A stretch of DNA of 64,000 bases from Diogma glabrata (GCA_963693315.1 OY856186.1:303620586-303684585); one strand, 5' to 3'. Positions 23,829-33,319 are shown, counted from the stretch's first letter. Made by a program: numbers and translations. The notes: a model not told the origin generated them from the letters alone.

Positions 23829-24427
23829 TGTAATAAACTTCGTCCAGAATGGGTTAATTTCATTTAATCATAAAAAACCAATACGTTCCGCCTAAATGTT
23901 TTCTACATTCAAAGATGAGGTAAAAGTTAACTAATACAAGTTGCTTAAATTAATGTAAATTAAATTTGTTTACATTAATGAAATTAAAAGGAGGAGTGGC
24001 CTATTTTTTTCTAGAAACAACTACAGTGAGTACCAGAATATTCTGCTTATTTGTTTTTGAATATAAAAGAGGCGAACAAAATATCAGAGAATCAGTTTTA
24101 CTTTTGCAATTAAAAGTGTTTATAAATATTCGCAAGTTTAAGGAATAATCGGTGGTACTTGAGCCTGGGTACTAATAGTGAAAGAATCTGAACTTAGGGG
24201 AATAGTAAATACAGATTTTACGATTCCGAATATTGTTGATTCAAATTGCGGAAAAGCGGTGAAGTTTATGGTACATAAATTGGAGACCCTGGCATTTATT
24301 GTAAGGAAAAACGGAAGCTGCTGTAATTTGTTGACAAATAAAGTTTGAGATTCTGTTAACTAAAGATCTGTCTTTTTACTGTCGTATTTGCTCAATAATC
24401 TAAAAGAACCAACGAAGAGTCGTTACA
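23829..24427 (+). repeat. 5' LTR of the Gypsy-type element (599 bp)
   Basis: Starts TGTAA and ends TTACA, flanked by ATAT at 23825-23828 and 28025-28028 (4-bp target duplication; the empty site is visible in the PLE2 arms). Compared with the 3' LTR (27426-28024) I see three internal substitutions in 599 bp, so the insertion is young. Contains a TATA box, initiator and AATAAA signal (separate entries). Confidence 0.92.
24062..24097 (+). promoter_or_regulatory. LTR promoter: TATAAAAG plus TCAGTT initiator
   Basis: TATAAAAG at 24062-24069 and TCAGTT at 24092-24097, spaced by about 30 bp, match the usual arthropod TATA/initiator arrangement. AATAAA at 24337-24342 would then lie in the R region, as expected for an LTR. 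The same elements exist in the 3' LTR at 27659-27694 and 27934-27939. Confidence 0.6.
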
Positions 24428-24428
24428 G

Positions 24429-24446
24429 TGGTGTCAGAAGTGGGAT
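24429..24446 (+). promoter_or_regulatory. primer binding site, tRNA-Leu type
   Basis: TGGTGTCAGAAGTGGGAT starts one base after the LTR and is complementary to the 3' end of a leucine tRNA (…ATCCCACTTCTGACACCA as known for animal tRNA-Leu). The match looks complete over 18 bases. Confidence 0.75.
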
Positions 24447-24456
24447 TATTTAAACA

Positions 24457-25455
24457 ATGGTCAAGACAGTAACTATTAGTGATCTCAGCCAGACCCAGCT
24501 GAAGGATGAGTTGAAGAAAAGGAATGCTCCAATCCACGGAACGAAGGCAGAACTTGCATTTCGGCTGCGTAAAGTTTAAGAAGAAGCAGGCCAAAACACA
24601 GAGGTCATAGAAGTAGAGCCAGAGGAAGTTACGGTCCAGAATGCCCCAGCAGTTGATCCGATGATGGTGTTGATGAAAGAAATGATGGCACAGCAGCAAC
24701 AACAATTTGCTGATATGATGGCCAAACAAGGAAACAACCAACAACAACAATTTGCTGATATGATGACCAAACAAGGAAACAATCTGATGGCCCGACAAGA
24801 GAAACTGGCAGCAGAACAAAAAGCCCGACAAGAGAAACTGGCAGCGGAACAAAAATTAGATCAACAAAAACTACGTGAAGTAATCGAGTCACGTATATCC
24901 AGTGCGGAGGTTAAAATCAACAACATGGAGAAGGAGATGAAGAAAGTTACCGAAGAACATGAAGAGAATTTACGCAAACTTTCAAGTGAATTACGCCAAG
25001 AAATAGCACAAGTAAAGTCAGGTAACATGATCAATCCATAAACTACTTCAGCTCCAGCTAGAGTGAAAACACCCGCATTTGATGGATCTACATCGTACCA
25101 GATATTTAAGATGCAATTTGAGATAGCAACAACTGGGGTTGATCACCAGCAAAAAGCAAACGCGCTTATATTAGCATTGAAGGGACCTGCTGCTGAAATT
25201 TTGCAGACACTATCAGCGACAGAGCGCGATTACAGCAAGATTATGGAGGCCTTAGAAGTAAGATATGGGGAAAGTCATATGCAAGCTCTCCATCGCACGC
25301 AGCTCAGAACACGAAAACAGGGAGTCAGTGAAACTTTGCAAGAATTAGAGGCTGACATTGTCAGACTGGTAAATCTGTCATATCCAAACTATAACGCGGA
25401 ACACCGAGACGAACTGGCAGCTGATACATTTATCAATGCTCTTCGAGATGTATAA
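24457..25455 (+). pseudogene. Gypsy-type Gag with N-terminal SAP-like domain, three in-frame TAA
   Basis: One frame runs from ATG 24457 into the following 654-codon frame with no frameshift, broken only by TAA at about 24577, 25039 and 25453. The N-terminus (LSQTQLKDELKKRNAPIHGT, KAELAFRLRK) has the SAP helix-extended-helix pattern, a DNA-binding fold seen in some insect Gypsy Gags. Then comes a Q-rich coiled-coil stretch with internal repeats (QQQFADMMAKQGNN twice, RQEKLAAEQK twice) and a capsid region (VKTPAFDGSTSYQIFKMQFE, DELAADTFINALRDV) typical of Ty3/Gypsy Gag. The zinc knuckle is in the next segment. Whether the stops are inactivating or read through cannot be told from one copy. Confidence 0.82.
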
Positions 25456-27420
25456 ATGAGAAATCAGCTTTATCAAAGTGGAAAGAAATTACATGCGGAA
25501 GTCTTAGCATTGGCCCTGCAAATGGAAGCCGGAAAAAGAGCGTATGGCTCAGATAGAGTACGTCAGATGGAAGTTGCTGAGGAACCACTGAAAGCAGCGC
25601 TTGATGAAGTGATCATGCGTGTCAAAAGTTTGGAAGATAAACCTAAACGAAATCAACGAAGAAGATCTAGCAGAGTGAGATGCTGGAATTGTGGACAGTT
25701 AGGGCACATTAGACAGGAATGCAAAACACTAATAGCTGAAAAAGAAGGAGTAGTTCCAGTCCGCTTGATGAATCTTTCAAACAAGCAAGTGGATGTCAAA
25801 AAGACAGGAGATTTCCGCGTTGAACACCGTAAGAAAAGGATACAAAGGGAATGCAAAACACTAAAAGCAGCAAAAGAAGGAGTAGTTCCAGTCCAGATGA
25901 TGAACCTCTCAAACAAGCAAGTGGAAAGGGATTTCCGCGTTGTACACCGTAAGGGAAGGATACATTGTAACGCTGATGATCTTTCAAGAAGACCCTGTAT
26001 TGAGGAGCGCAAGTCATGTAGCAGGACTGAGAGAAAAGAGGCAATGACAGTGAAGCAAGTTAAGTTCCAAACTCATGACAATTGGTGTACCGAGGCAATG
26101 AAAAGAGAGCAGCTAGAAGATCCAGCTATGGCACCAATATTGAAATGGAAAACCGAGGGAAGGCGACCAGAGTGGAAAAAGGTATCACCTTTAAGTACGG
26201 AGGTGAAATGCTACTGGGCGCAATGGGACTCACTAATTATGGACAACGGGATACTGAAAAGAAAATGGGAGTCTGCTGATGGAAAGAAAGTGTTGGAACA
26301 GCTGGTGTTGTCATCAAGTCGAGTGGGAGAGGTACTGAGAAAGCTGCATGGAAGTATTTCTGGAGGACACCTGGGAGTCAATAAAACCCTAGCCAAAGTA
26401 AGGGAGAGGTTTTATTGGGTAAGGTATCGAACAGACGTGGAGCAATGGTGTCGGCGATGCGATACTTGTGTAGCGAGCAAAGGACCAAAAACTAGAACTC
26501 GAGGAGAGATGCAACAGTACAATGTGGGTGCCCCAATGGAGAGAATTGCTATAGACATCGCGGGGCCATTTCCGGAAACGACAAAAGGTAACAAATACAT
26601 CATGGTGGTCATTGATTACTTTACAAAATGGCCGGAAGCCTATGCAATACCGAACCAGGAAGCAGTTACGGTCGCGGAAACATTAGTCAATGAATGGGTG
26701 TGCAGATATGGAACACCGCTCGAGTTGCATACCGACCAGGGAAGGAATTTCGAATCTCAACTGATGGAAGAGCTGTGCAGAACACTCGGCATTAGGAAAA
26801 CACGAACTAAACCTACGAACCCGCAGTCGGATGGCATGGTAGAACAATTCAACCGAACCATGGAAGAACATTTGTCAAAGGTAGTAGAAGCCAACCAAAG
26901 AAATTGGGACAAGGATCTTCCGTTATTCTTGATGGCCTATCGTAGCGCAGTGCACGATACGACAAGTGAAACGCCAGCGAATATCATGTTCGGAAGAGAA
27001 CTATATCTTCCTAGTGACATCGAGTTCGGCATCCCTGGAGGTCTGGTATCCACGAAAACAGATTATGTGGGACAACTAAGGGAGAAGATGAATAAAATCC
27101 ATCAGCAGGTTCGAGACCACATTAAGATTGCCAGTGACAAAATGAAAACCAGGTACGACATAAATGCAAATAGTGGCGGTTTTCAAGAAGGAGAATTGGT
27201 ATGGCTATACAACCCCAGAAGAACTAAGGGAAGATCACCCAAGCTGCAGCCAGATTGGGAAGGCCCATATAAAATAATCAAACGAATTAATGATGTCATC
27301 TACCGCATACAAAAGGGACCCCGTACCAAGATGAAAGTGATACATCTGCAAAGGTTGGCACCGTACCAAGGTAACAGCACCAATGCGATATCTGATATTG
27401 TTCGGGACGAACAAAACTAA
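25456..27420 (+). CDS. Gag tail fused to RNase H tail and integrase; protease, RT and RNase H deleted
   Basis: A 654-codon open frame. Residues about 75-90 are a CCHC knuckle (CWNCGQLGHIRQEC). Where protease should follow, the frame goes to a short segment repeated twice (KTL...KEGVVPV..MNLSNKQV...DFRV.HRK) whose second copy ends GRIHCNADDLSRRPC, the usual last residues of Gypsy RNase H before integrase. Integrase is complete: zinc-binding HLHG...GHLG...CRRCDTC, core D (AIDIAGPF), D (HTDQGRNF) and E (GMVEQFNR) with 35 residues between the last two, and a GPYKIIKR GPY/F module; no chromodomain and no envelope gene. So about 2.5-3 kb of pol is missing but the frame is kept. It is probably non-autonomous and mobilised by an intact relative. 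Confidence 0.88.
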   Translation: MRNQLYQSGKKLHAEVLALALQMEAGKRAYGSDRVRQMEVAEEPLKAALDEVIMRVKSLEDKPKRNQRRRSSRVRCWNCGQLGHIRQECKTLIAEKEGVVPVRLMNLSNKQVDVKKTGDFRVEHRKKRIQRECKTLKAAKEGVVPVQMMNLSNKQVERDFRVVHRKGRIHCNADDLSRRPCIEERKSCSRTERKEAMTVKQVKFQTHDNWCTEAMKREQLEDPAMAPILKWKTEGRRPEWKKVSPLSTEVKCYWAQWDSLIMDNGILKRKWESADGKKVLEQLVLSSSRVGEVLRKLHGSISGGHLGVNKTLAKVRERFYWVRYRTDVEQWCRRCDTCVASKGPKTRTRGEMQQYNVGAPMERIAIDIAGPFPETTKGNKYIMVVIDYFTKWPEAYAIPNQEAVTVAETLVNEWVCRYGTPLELHTDQGRNFESQLMEELCRTLGIRKTRTKPTNPQSDGMVEQFNRTMEEHLSKVVEANQRNWDKDLPLFLMAYRSAVHDTTSETPANIMFGRELYLPSDIEFGIPGGLVSTKTDYVGQLREKMNKIHQQVRDHIKIASDKMKTRYDINANSGGFQEGELVWLYNPRRTKGRSPKLQPDWEGPYKIIKRINDVIYRIQKGPRTKMKVIHLQRLAPYQGNSTNAISDIVRDEQN

Positions 27421-27425
27421 ATGGA

Positions 27426-28024
27426 GGGAATAAACTTCGTCCAGAATGGGTTAATTTCATTTAATCATAAAAAACCAATACGTTCCGCCTAAATGTTTTC
27501 TACATTCAAAGATGAAGTAAAAGTTAACTAATACAAGTTGCATAAATTAATGTAAATTAAATTTGTTTACATTAATGAAATTAAAAGGAGGAGTGGCCTA
27601 TTTTTTTCTAGAAACAACTACAGTGAGTACCAGAATATTCTGCTTATTTGTTTTTGAATATAAAAGAGGCGAACAAAATATCAGAGAATCAGTTTTACTT
27701 TTGCAATTAAAAGTGTTTATAAATATTCGCAAGTTTAAGGAATAATCGGTGGTACTTGAGCCTGGGTACTAATAGTGAAAGAATCTGAACTTAGGGGAAT
27801 AGTAAATACAGATTTTACGATTCCGAATATTGTTGATTCAAATTGCGGAAAAGCGGTGAAGTTTATGGTACATAAATTGGAGACCCTGGAATTTATTGTA
27901 AGGAAAAACGGAAGCTGCTGTAATTTGTTGACAAATAAAGTTTGAGATTCTGTTAACTAAAGATCTGTCTTTTTACTGTCGTATTTGCTCAATAATCTAA
28001 AAGAACCAACGAAGAGTCGTTACA
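27426..28024 (+). repeat. 3' LTR of the Gypsy-type element
   Basis: Same length as the 5' LTR with three internal differences (near 27513, 27542 and 27890). Its first three bases read GGG where the 5' LTR has TGT; they follow a purine tract (ATGGAGGGAA) that would serve as the polypurine primer. The end TTACA is followed by ATAT of the target duplication. Confidence 0.9.
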
Positions 28025-28390
28025 ATATAAACATAAAAACAATAACAATATTTTAAATGATAAAATCAACACTAAAACTAACAAAATATATGACATAATA
28101 ATAAAAAACAGCAGTTGAAATAGTATATAAGTAATAGTTTAAGCAAAAATTGTAATAATAATTTAAGAACTGAGGATGACGTAAGTCGAAATCGATATTC
28201 TTTAAAATAAAAAAAATTAAATTGTTACTATAAGGAAGTTTTATAAATAGTTAGTTTTATAGTTTTGTTACTATAAGGAAGTTTAAATTTAAAAATAAAC
28301 AGTAAAAAGTATATTTTTAAATATTGCATTTTAATTTAAAAGTGACAAAAGCACACAAACAGTGAATAATATGGAAAACCATAATAACAC
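28025..28390 (+). mobile_element. PLE2 3' end with hammerhead-like motif (28162-28207)
   Basis: Continuation of the plus-strand PLE2 arm after the Gypsy insertion: the last codons (KHKNNNNILNDKINTKTNKI, stop near 28118), the hammerhead-like motif at 28162-28207, a partly duplicated GTTACTATAAGGAAGTTT phrase (about 28224 and 28267) and a 3' tail shared with 43994-44060. It ends at the 13-bp target duplication. Confidence 0.82.
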
Positions 28391-28403
28391 ATAAATTAGA
28401 AAT
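28391..28403. repeat. 13-bp target-site duplication right of the PLE2 block
   Basis: ATAAATTAGAAAT, the partner of 20382-20394. See that entry for how it restores the PLE1 frame. Confidence 0.9.
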
Positions 28404-28800
28404 GATTGTGATATTACCTTTATCACTTGTTGAAATATGAATAACTGGATTTTCTTTTAAGAATTTTGTTGTAATTTCCAGTGTCTTTAAGAGAAACTTA
28501 TCCATCCGATTCAATTTTATTTTATTTTTGATATGATTAGTGATAACATAAGTCAAATGAGAACGCATTTGCGTACGTAAGGCTTCATAAGTATATTTAG
28601 AAATTATAAATTCTATGTCAGCAATTAAATCCAAGGTTGGCATCTTTTTAATGAGAAGTGTAAATTTAGGGCCCAAACTCAAAAGAATCATCATCTGCTT
28701 TGGTACTTCTTTATCTGATATATTTTTAATAAATTTATCATCCAAATTAATATTGGTAATTATATAGAATTCTTCCGTCACTTCCGATGACCTTGACAAT
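28404..28800 (-). pseudogene. PLE1 N-terminal region
   Basis: Minus-strand frame from 28799: SSEVTEEFYIITNINLDDKFI, VPKQMMILLSLGPKFTLLI, LIADIEFIISKYTYEALRTQ, LKENPVIHISTSDKGNITII. This matches the N-terminal part of Penelope proteins up to the DKGN block that precedes the RT. The frame is open over about 130 codons and continues in frame at 20381 when the PLE2 block is removed. No ATG close to a sensible start was confirmed; the 5' side runs into a head-to-head inverted repeat. Confidence 0.82.
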
Positions 28801-29075
28801 GGAGTATGTTGTACAGCTTTTTATTGATCGAAGGTCTGCAGGTTCGCAGAAGCGAGTGAAAAATAAAATAATATATCATAAAATATTATATATTAAAATA
28901 TTTCACCGACAAAACAAAACAATAATCTATCAGATGATTGATATTTTCAACATAAAAAAGTCTATCAAGTAATGTTTTCCGCGCCCTCTATATCTATATA
29001 TTGTTGTTCCGTATAAAAAGCTGCACAACATACTCCATTTTCAAGGTCATCGGGAGTGACGGAAGAATTCTATAT
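28758..29075. repeat. head-to-head inverted repeat at the PLE1 5' side
   Basis: 28758-28824 recurs in reverse orientation at about 29010-29075 (GAATTCTTCCGTCACTTCCG and its complement, GATGACCTTG, GTATGTTGTACAGC), with about 185 bp between. Thus a short inverted PLE1 piece faces the main copy. Penelope elements are known for partial inverted copies at their 5' end. Confidence 0.8.
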
Positions 29076-29267
29076 ATTTACCGATTGGAATAACATGCCA
29101 TCTTCTACATTTGAGCAAAAATACCAGACGCGCCATTTGATAAGCCATTTGATATAAATCAATTCATTATGATTTAAGATGTTTAACTCATTAGAACTAT
29201 TTTGTTGTGAAACTTTTCAAATAGATAATAACTTATCAAATTTAAATTATAATAATTATTAGACTTT

Positions 29268-29556
29268 TCTAGTTCATTTGATCAAAATGTTTTAAAACTT
29301 TTATATTAATAATGGGCTCTAGTACTAGATTTTACACTTTTTTAATTTTATCGTAGTAACATATGTTAAAATTATATTTTACTTTTTGTTTATTGTTTTT
29401 TCATAATAATGTCAAATGCTTTTTTATTTTTTGAATTTTTATATTATTGTTATATTATCATCCTGAAGATGGGCCTAGCCCGAAATATATAGATTTTTTA
29501 ACAATAAAATATTTACATTAATTCAAAAAACGGGTTTAATTGAGGATATACAAATA
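29268..29556 (+). mobile_element. PLE1 terminal repeat, inverted copy, with hammerhead-like motif (29457-29497)
   Basis: Reverse complement of 14478-14775. It carries CTGAAGA, the GGGC/GCCC stem and GAAAT on the plus strand. Together with the head-to-head repeat at 28758-29075 it shows that a second, inverted and heavily truncated PLE1 copy is joined to the 5' side of the main one. Confidence 0.75.
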
Positions 29557-29844
29557 AAAAAAATGTAAAGATTATTATTATTCATCACAAAATGCAGGTA
29601 AACAGGCAAAATCAACTAGTCCAGACCCATAATATTTTTCGGACTTCGAGGAAGATAATGATGTTGGTGGTTTAGAGTTATTATCTGAAAAAAAAACATA
29701 TTGTTCTGGATATATAATGAGCTAATATCCATAAAATACTTTAATTAAAAGCTAACCAATATTATGGACTTCGTAGTTCTAATAATAAAAATATTAAAGC
29801 AGGCAGTAGTATCCCAACAAACATAAATTCTGTTGTACGAGAAA
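29557..29844. other. unassigned DNA
   Basis: No gene called. One short plus-strand frame near 29630-29700 (FSDFEEDNDVGGLELLSE) looks protein-like but is preceded by a stop and has no recognised family. Confidence 0.4.
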
Positions 29845-31465
29845 AAGTAAAAAAAATTTTATCAGAAGTGACAAAGCGGAAGTTAGGATGCAGAACTGTT
29901 GTAAACCGTACTAAATGTGTATGTACCAAATTTCATCCAACTCGATTATCAGGTACAGAAGCTATTGAGCTTCCAAAATAACAGGTGCTTGGAGGACCCC
30001 CTACCACTTTTTTCACTATCACTAAAAAAACTAATCAGTTCCTTGCCATACATATTTGCATCTTTTTGCAAAGTGTAATCAAAATTACTTAACGAACGAA
30101 TGTTGTATGCTTCCAACAAACACTAATTGGAACCCTATTCCATAAGTTTCATCATAATCACTTCGTTATTGTAGGCTGTAGTGTGCATAAAGACACTGAC
30201 AAAACTTTAAAAAAGTACAAAAAATTTTTTTTTACCGGAAGTAAAAAACCGGAAGTTGGGATGCAGAACTATTTTAAACCGTACTACATACTCATGTACC
30301 AAGTTTCATCCAATTCGCTTATCAGGTACAGAAGTTATAGAGCTTTAAAAAAAACAGGTGCTCCAGGTACCCCTCACCACTTTGTTCACTATCGCTCAAA
30401 AACTAATCAGTTCTTTGCCATACATGTTTGCATCTTTTTCCAAAGTGTCATCAAAATTCGTTCACGAACGAATGCTGTGTGCTCCCAACAAACATTGAAA
30501 AAAGTGTGACACATTAAACAGGTGTTCGGGAGGACCCCCACCACTTATTCCAATATTATCCAAAAACTAATCAGTTCTTTGTTACTTAAGTCTCCATCAT
30601 TTTCCAAAGTGTCATTAAAATAAATTAATGAACGAAGTCTGTATGCTCCGCAAAACATGATAATTATCTTTTCACACTAATTGAAACCCTATTCCATAAG
30701 TTTCATTATAATCACTTCATTATTGTAGGCTGTAGTGTGCATAAAGACACTGAAAAAACTTCAAAAAAGTACAAAAAAATTTTTTTTACCGGAAGTGAAA
30801 AACCGGAAGTTGGGATGCAGAACTATTTTAAACCGTACTACATACTCATGTACCAAGTTTCATCCAATTCGCTTATCGGGTACAGAAGTTATAGAGCTTT
30901 CAAAAAAACAGGTGCTCCAGGGACCCCCCACCACTTTGTTCACTATCGCTCAAAAACTAATCAGTTCTTTGCCATACATGTTTGCATCTTTTTCCAAAGT
31001 GTCATCAAAATTCATTCACGAATGAATGTTTTATGCTCCCAACAAACATAAAAACTTTGTGGAAAAAACCACCTGTTGTATGGTGGACCCCCCAACCCTT
31101 TATCCAATGTGCTCCAAAAGCTGATAAAATCTTTCTCATGTTATTTAAAAGCTTTTCGCAACGTTTGATGAAAGTCGATTGGTAATTGTAGGCTACAGTA
31201 GGGATAAACACCTGAAAAAAAAACTTTTTAACCGGAAGTGACAAACCGGAAGTTGGTATGCAGAAGTATTGGAAACAGTATTAAAACCTTATATACTAAG
31301 TTTCAATAAGATCATAGCTCGGGATCAGAAGTTATTCAAGATTTAAACTTAGAGGTGTTCGGGAGACCCCCCGCCATTTTGTCCAAATTTAAAATGAATC
31401 CAGATCTTCTATTTTCAAGTAAACCTGTATGATTTGCCAAAGTTTCATCAAGATCCTATGCAGAA
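29845..31465. repeat. tandem noncoding repeats, units of about 330-553 bp
   Basis: Four imperfect units begin near 29845, 30172, 30725 and 31185, each marked by GTAGGCTGTAGTGTGCATAAAG or a variant, then ACCGGAAGT...ACCGGAAGTTGG, a phrase GTACCAAGTTTCATCCAA and ACCCCCCACCACTTTGTTCAC. The second and third units are nearly identical over their first 310 bp. Related, more diverged phrases occur at about 33320-33500 and at the left edge of the A/B duplication (6970-7060, 33498-33560). Frames inside are out of register between units and are not genes. Confidence 0.8.
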
Positions 31466-31469
31466 AACT

Positions 31470-31509
31470 CACCCACCCACCCACCCACCCACCCACCCAC
31501 CCACCCACA
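31470..31509. repeat. (ACCC)n microsatellite
   Basis: About ten ACCC units at the end of the last tandem unit. The matching proline/threonine/histidine frames are repeat translations only. Confidence 0.95.
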
Positions 31510-31944
31510 CACAGACGTACACCAAAATTTTTATTGGCTATTTGGATAGAGGATGGTCCAAAACAAAAGAAAAAACAAAATTTGGGGTATGTAAGATTTT
31601 TTTTTTTCACGATAGATTGCATTACTTCACACAATTTAAAATTGTGGTGAAGTAAAAAACGTTAAACCGTCAATGATTAGATATGCATATATAAGTTCGC
31701 TAATAGAAAGGATTTGAAAAATGGTTAAAATATGTTGCCTATTACAACGAGATACAATAAAATTTTCCACAAAAATATAAAACGAGAGCTTTCATTGATT
31801 ATGGGCGCTCGAACCCGTTGGAGTAGCCTAATAGCAGTATTAAAGCATTGTTATGAATCTAGAAATGCTATAGAAAAAGTGTAATAGAAACTCTACTATC
31901 ACTTTCGACGAAAAAGTTTTTGGTTTGTTATCAAACATAGCACA
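31510..31944. other. AT-rich DNA, no gene seen
   Basis: Follows the microsatellite and runs to the T-run that marks the 3' end of the minus-strand retrotransposon. No feature supported. Confidence 0.5.
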
Positions 31945-33290
31945 TGCCTTTTTTTTTTTTTTAATAAAATGTGTTGTGTAATAGGGTTTAGAATATGTGT
32001 CACAACAACACATAAATACCTTTTCAGACCTAGGTCCAGACCTGGGTCCCACAACCACTGGCGTTCTAAGGTGTAGATTAACGCTTTCTTTAAACTTCTG
32101 CGGGTTGAAGTCACCTATGACTAAGTGTTCCGGCAAACTATTCCATTTGTACGCAGTCTGGACAAAAAAGTCTCTCTGCCTTGCCGCTTTTACAAGTTCC
32201 TAAAGAAGCAGTGTGTACAACAAAAGAATTTAAGTTATACAAACTAACACAGCAAAACACCTTATTAAGTAACGAACTTAAGGACGAAGTAATATTACAA
32301 ATATATAAAGGCAAGGCGAAATATTATAGAAAAATCAATATAAAAGTCAGTGTTACGTCTAGTAGGGTAATCATGAATGTCACTGACGCATGGCGTAAGA
32401 AGAAATTGTGTTTTATTTTAAAAACTAAAACAGCAACTTCCTATTGGATAAGTTTTTGAAGAGGAAGAATCTGTGCGTTTTAAAGAAGACGAGATGAGAT
32501 GTATAACGTACGTACAACGTATATGAGATGTACGTTGATATGGACTGTTTGATTTATTAAATATTCTCCAGATTGGTAGAAGGTATCTCACATGACTTAG
32601 AATGTGGGCATGAAATGTTAGATGTTTAATTCTTTGTGGCAAATTTTTTCCCATTTTGAATAAAATAAAGTTAATGATTTTAAGATTATTTTTAACTTCT
32701 TAATATGTTTAGACCAGCTGAAAGTGATATCAATTATGAGACTGAGATAACCAACAACAAATACTCTTATTGTTTATTGGTTGATTATGTATTAATATTC
32801 CAAAGTCAATAAATACATTATTTTTATTTTCTGTTTCAAAGACAATAAATTTTATTTTTTTATTAATTAAATGATTATTCACAGTCCACTCATTAATAAC
32901 ATTTAAGTCTGAATGCATTTTTAATCGAAGGTCACTTAAAATTTTTTCTCAAAAAAAGCAAACGTCAGCAAACATTATAAGTTTACTACACAAGCCCAAT
33001 AAAAAAGAATCATTTACGTAATATAAAACGCAAGAGGGAAGGAAGGATCCTAGCAAGACATCATATTTAATGAGTTCGGTGTCTCGATTTGTAGAATCGA
33101 TCTTTGCTTTTTTTTTAGTCAGCAATTTTTTTAATCATATAGTTTATGACTCAAATGCTTTTTGCAAATCAATCAAGTCAAAAGCACTAAACATTTTATT
33201 GTCTAGGCACGAACGTAAATGAGAAATGAGAGATGTTCCCGACATGTGTACTTGATATTTATGTTTATTTAGCTATTTAACATAAAAAAT
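31945..33290 (-). pseudogene. CR1/Jockey-like retrotransposon, second family, decayed
   Basis: On the minus strand from about 33290: SGTSLISHLRSCLDNKMFSA, DLIDLQKAFE (RT catalytic block A), a LGSFLPSCVLYYVND / LIMFADV remnant of the GxxLGPxLFxxYxND / FADD blocks, DLNVINEWTVNNHLINKK, then LPQRIKHLTFHAHILSHVRYL and a C-terminus with RDFFVQTAYKWNSLPEHLV. The end is an A-run on this strand (T-run at about 31949-31962). Many frameshifts. The same 3' end occurs at 43800-43930 and 62430-63290, so this is a family with several copies. Confidence 0.82.
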
Positions 33291-33319
33291 AGACATTTAA
33301 TAGAGGAAACCCCAGCCCT

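Noticed and set aside
24400..24892. Minus-strand frames opposite gag
   Set aside because: Shadows of the Q-rich Gag coding region; hydrophobic only because CAA/CAG runs read as TTG/CTG.
30183..31244. Several 67-108-codon frames
   Set aside because: They fall in tandem noncoding repeats and shift frame between units.
31470..31509. Possible CRISPR-like or telomere-like array
   Set aside because: Simple 4-bp repeat without spacers; the genome is eukaryotic and telomeric TTAGG repeats are not seen.
31389..31655. Frames rich in Thr-His-Pro or Gly-Trp-Val
   Set aside because: Translations of the (ACCC)n microsatellite.
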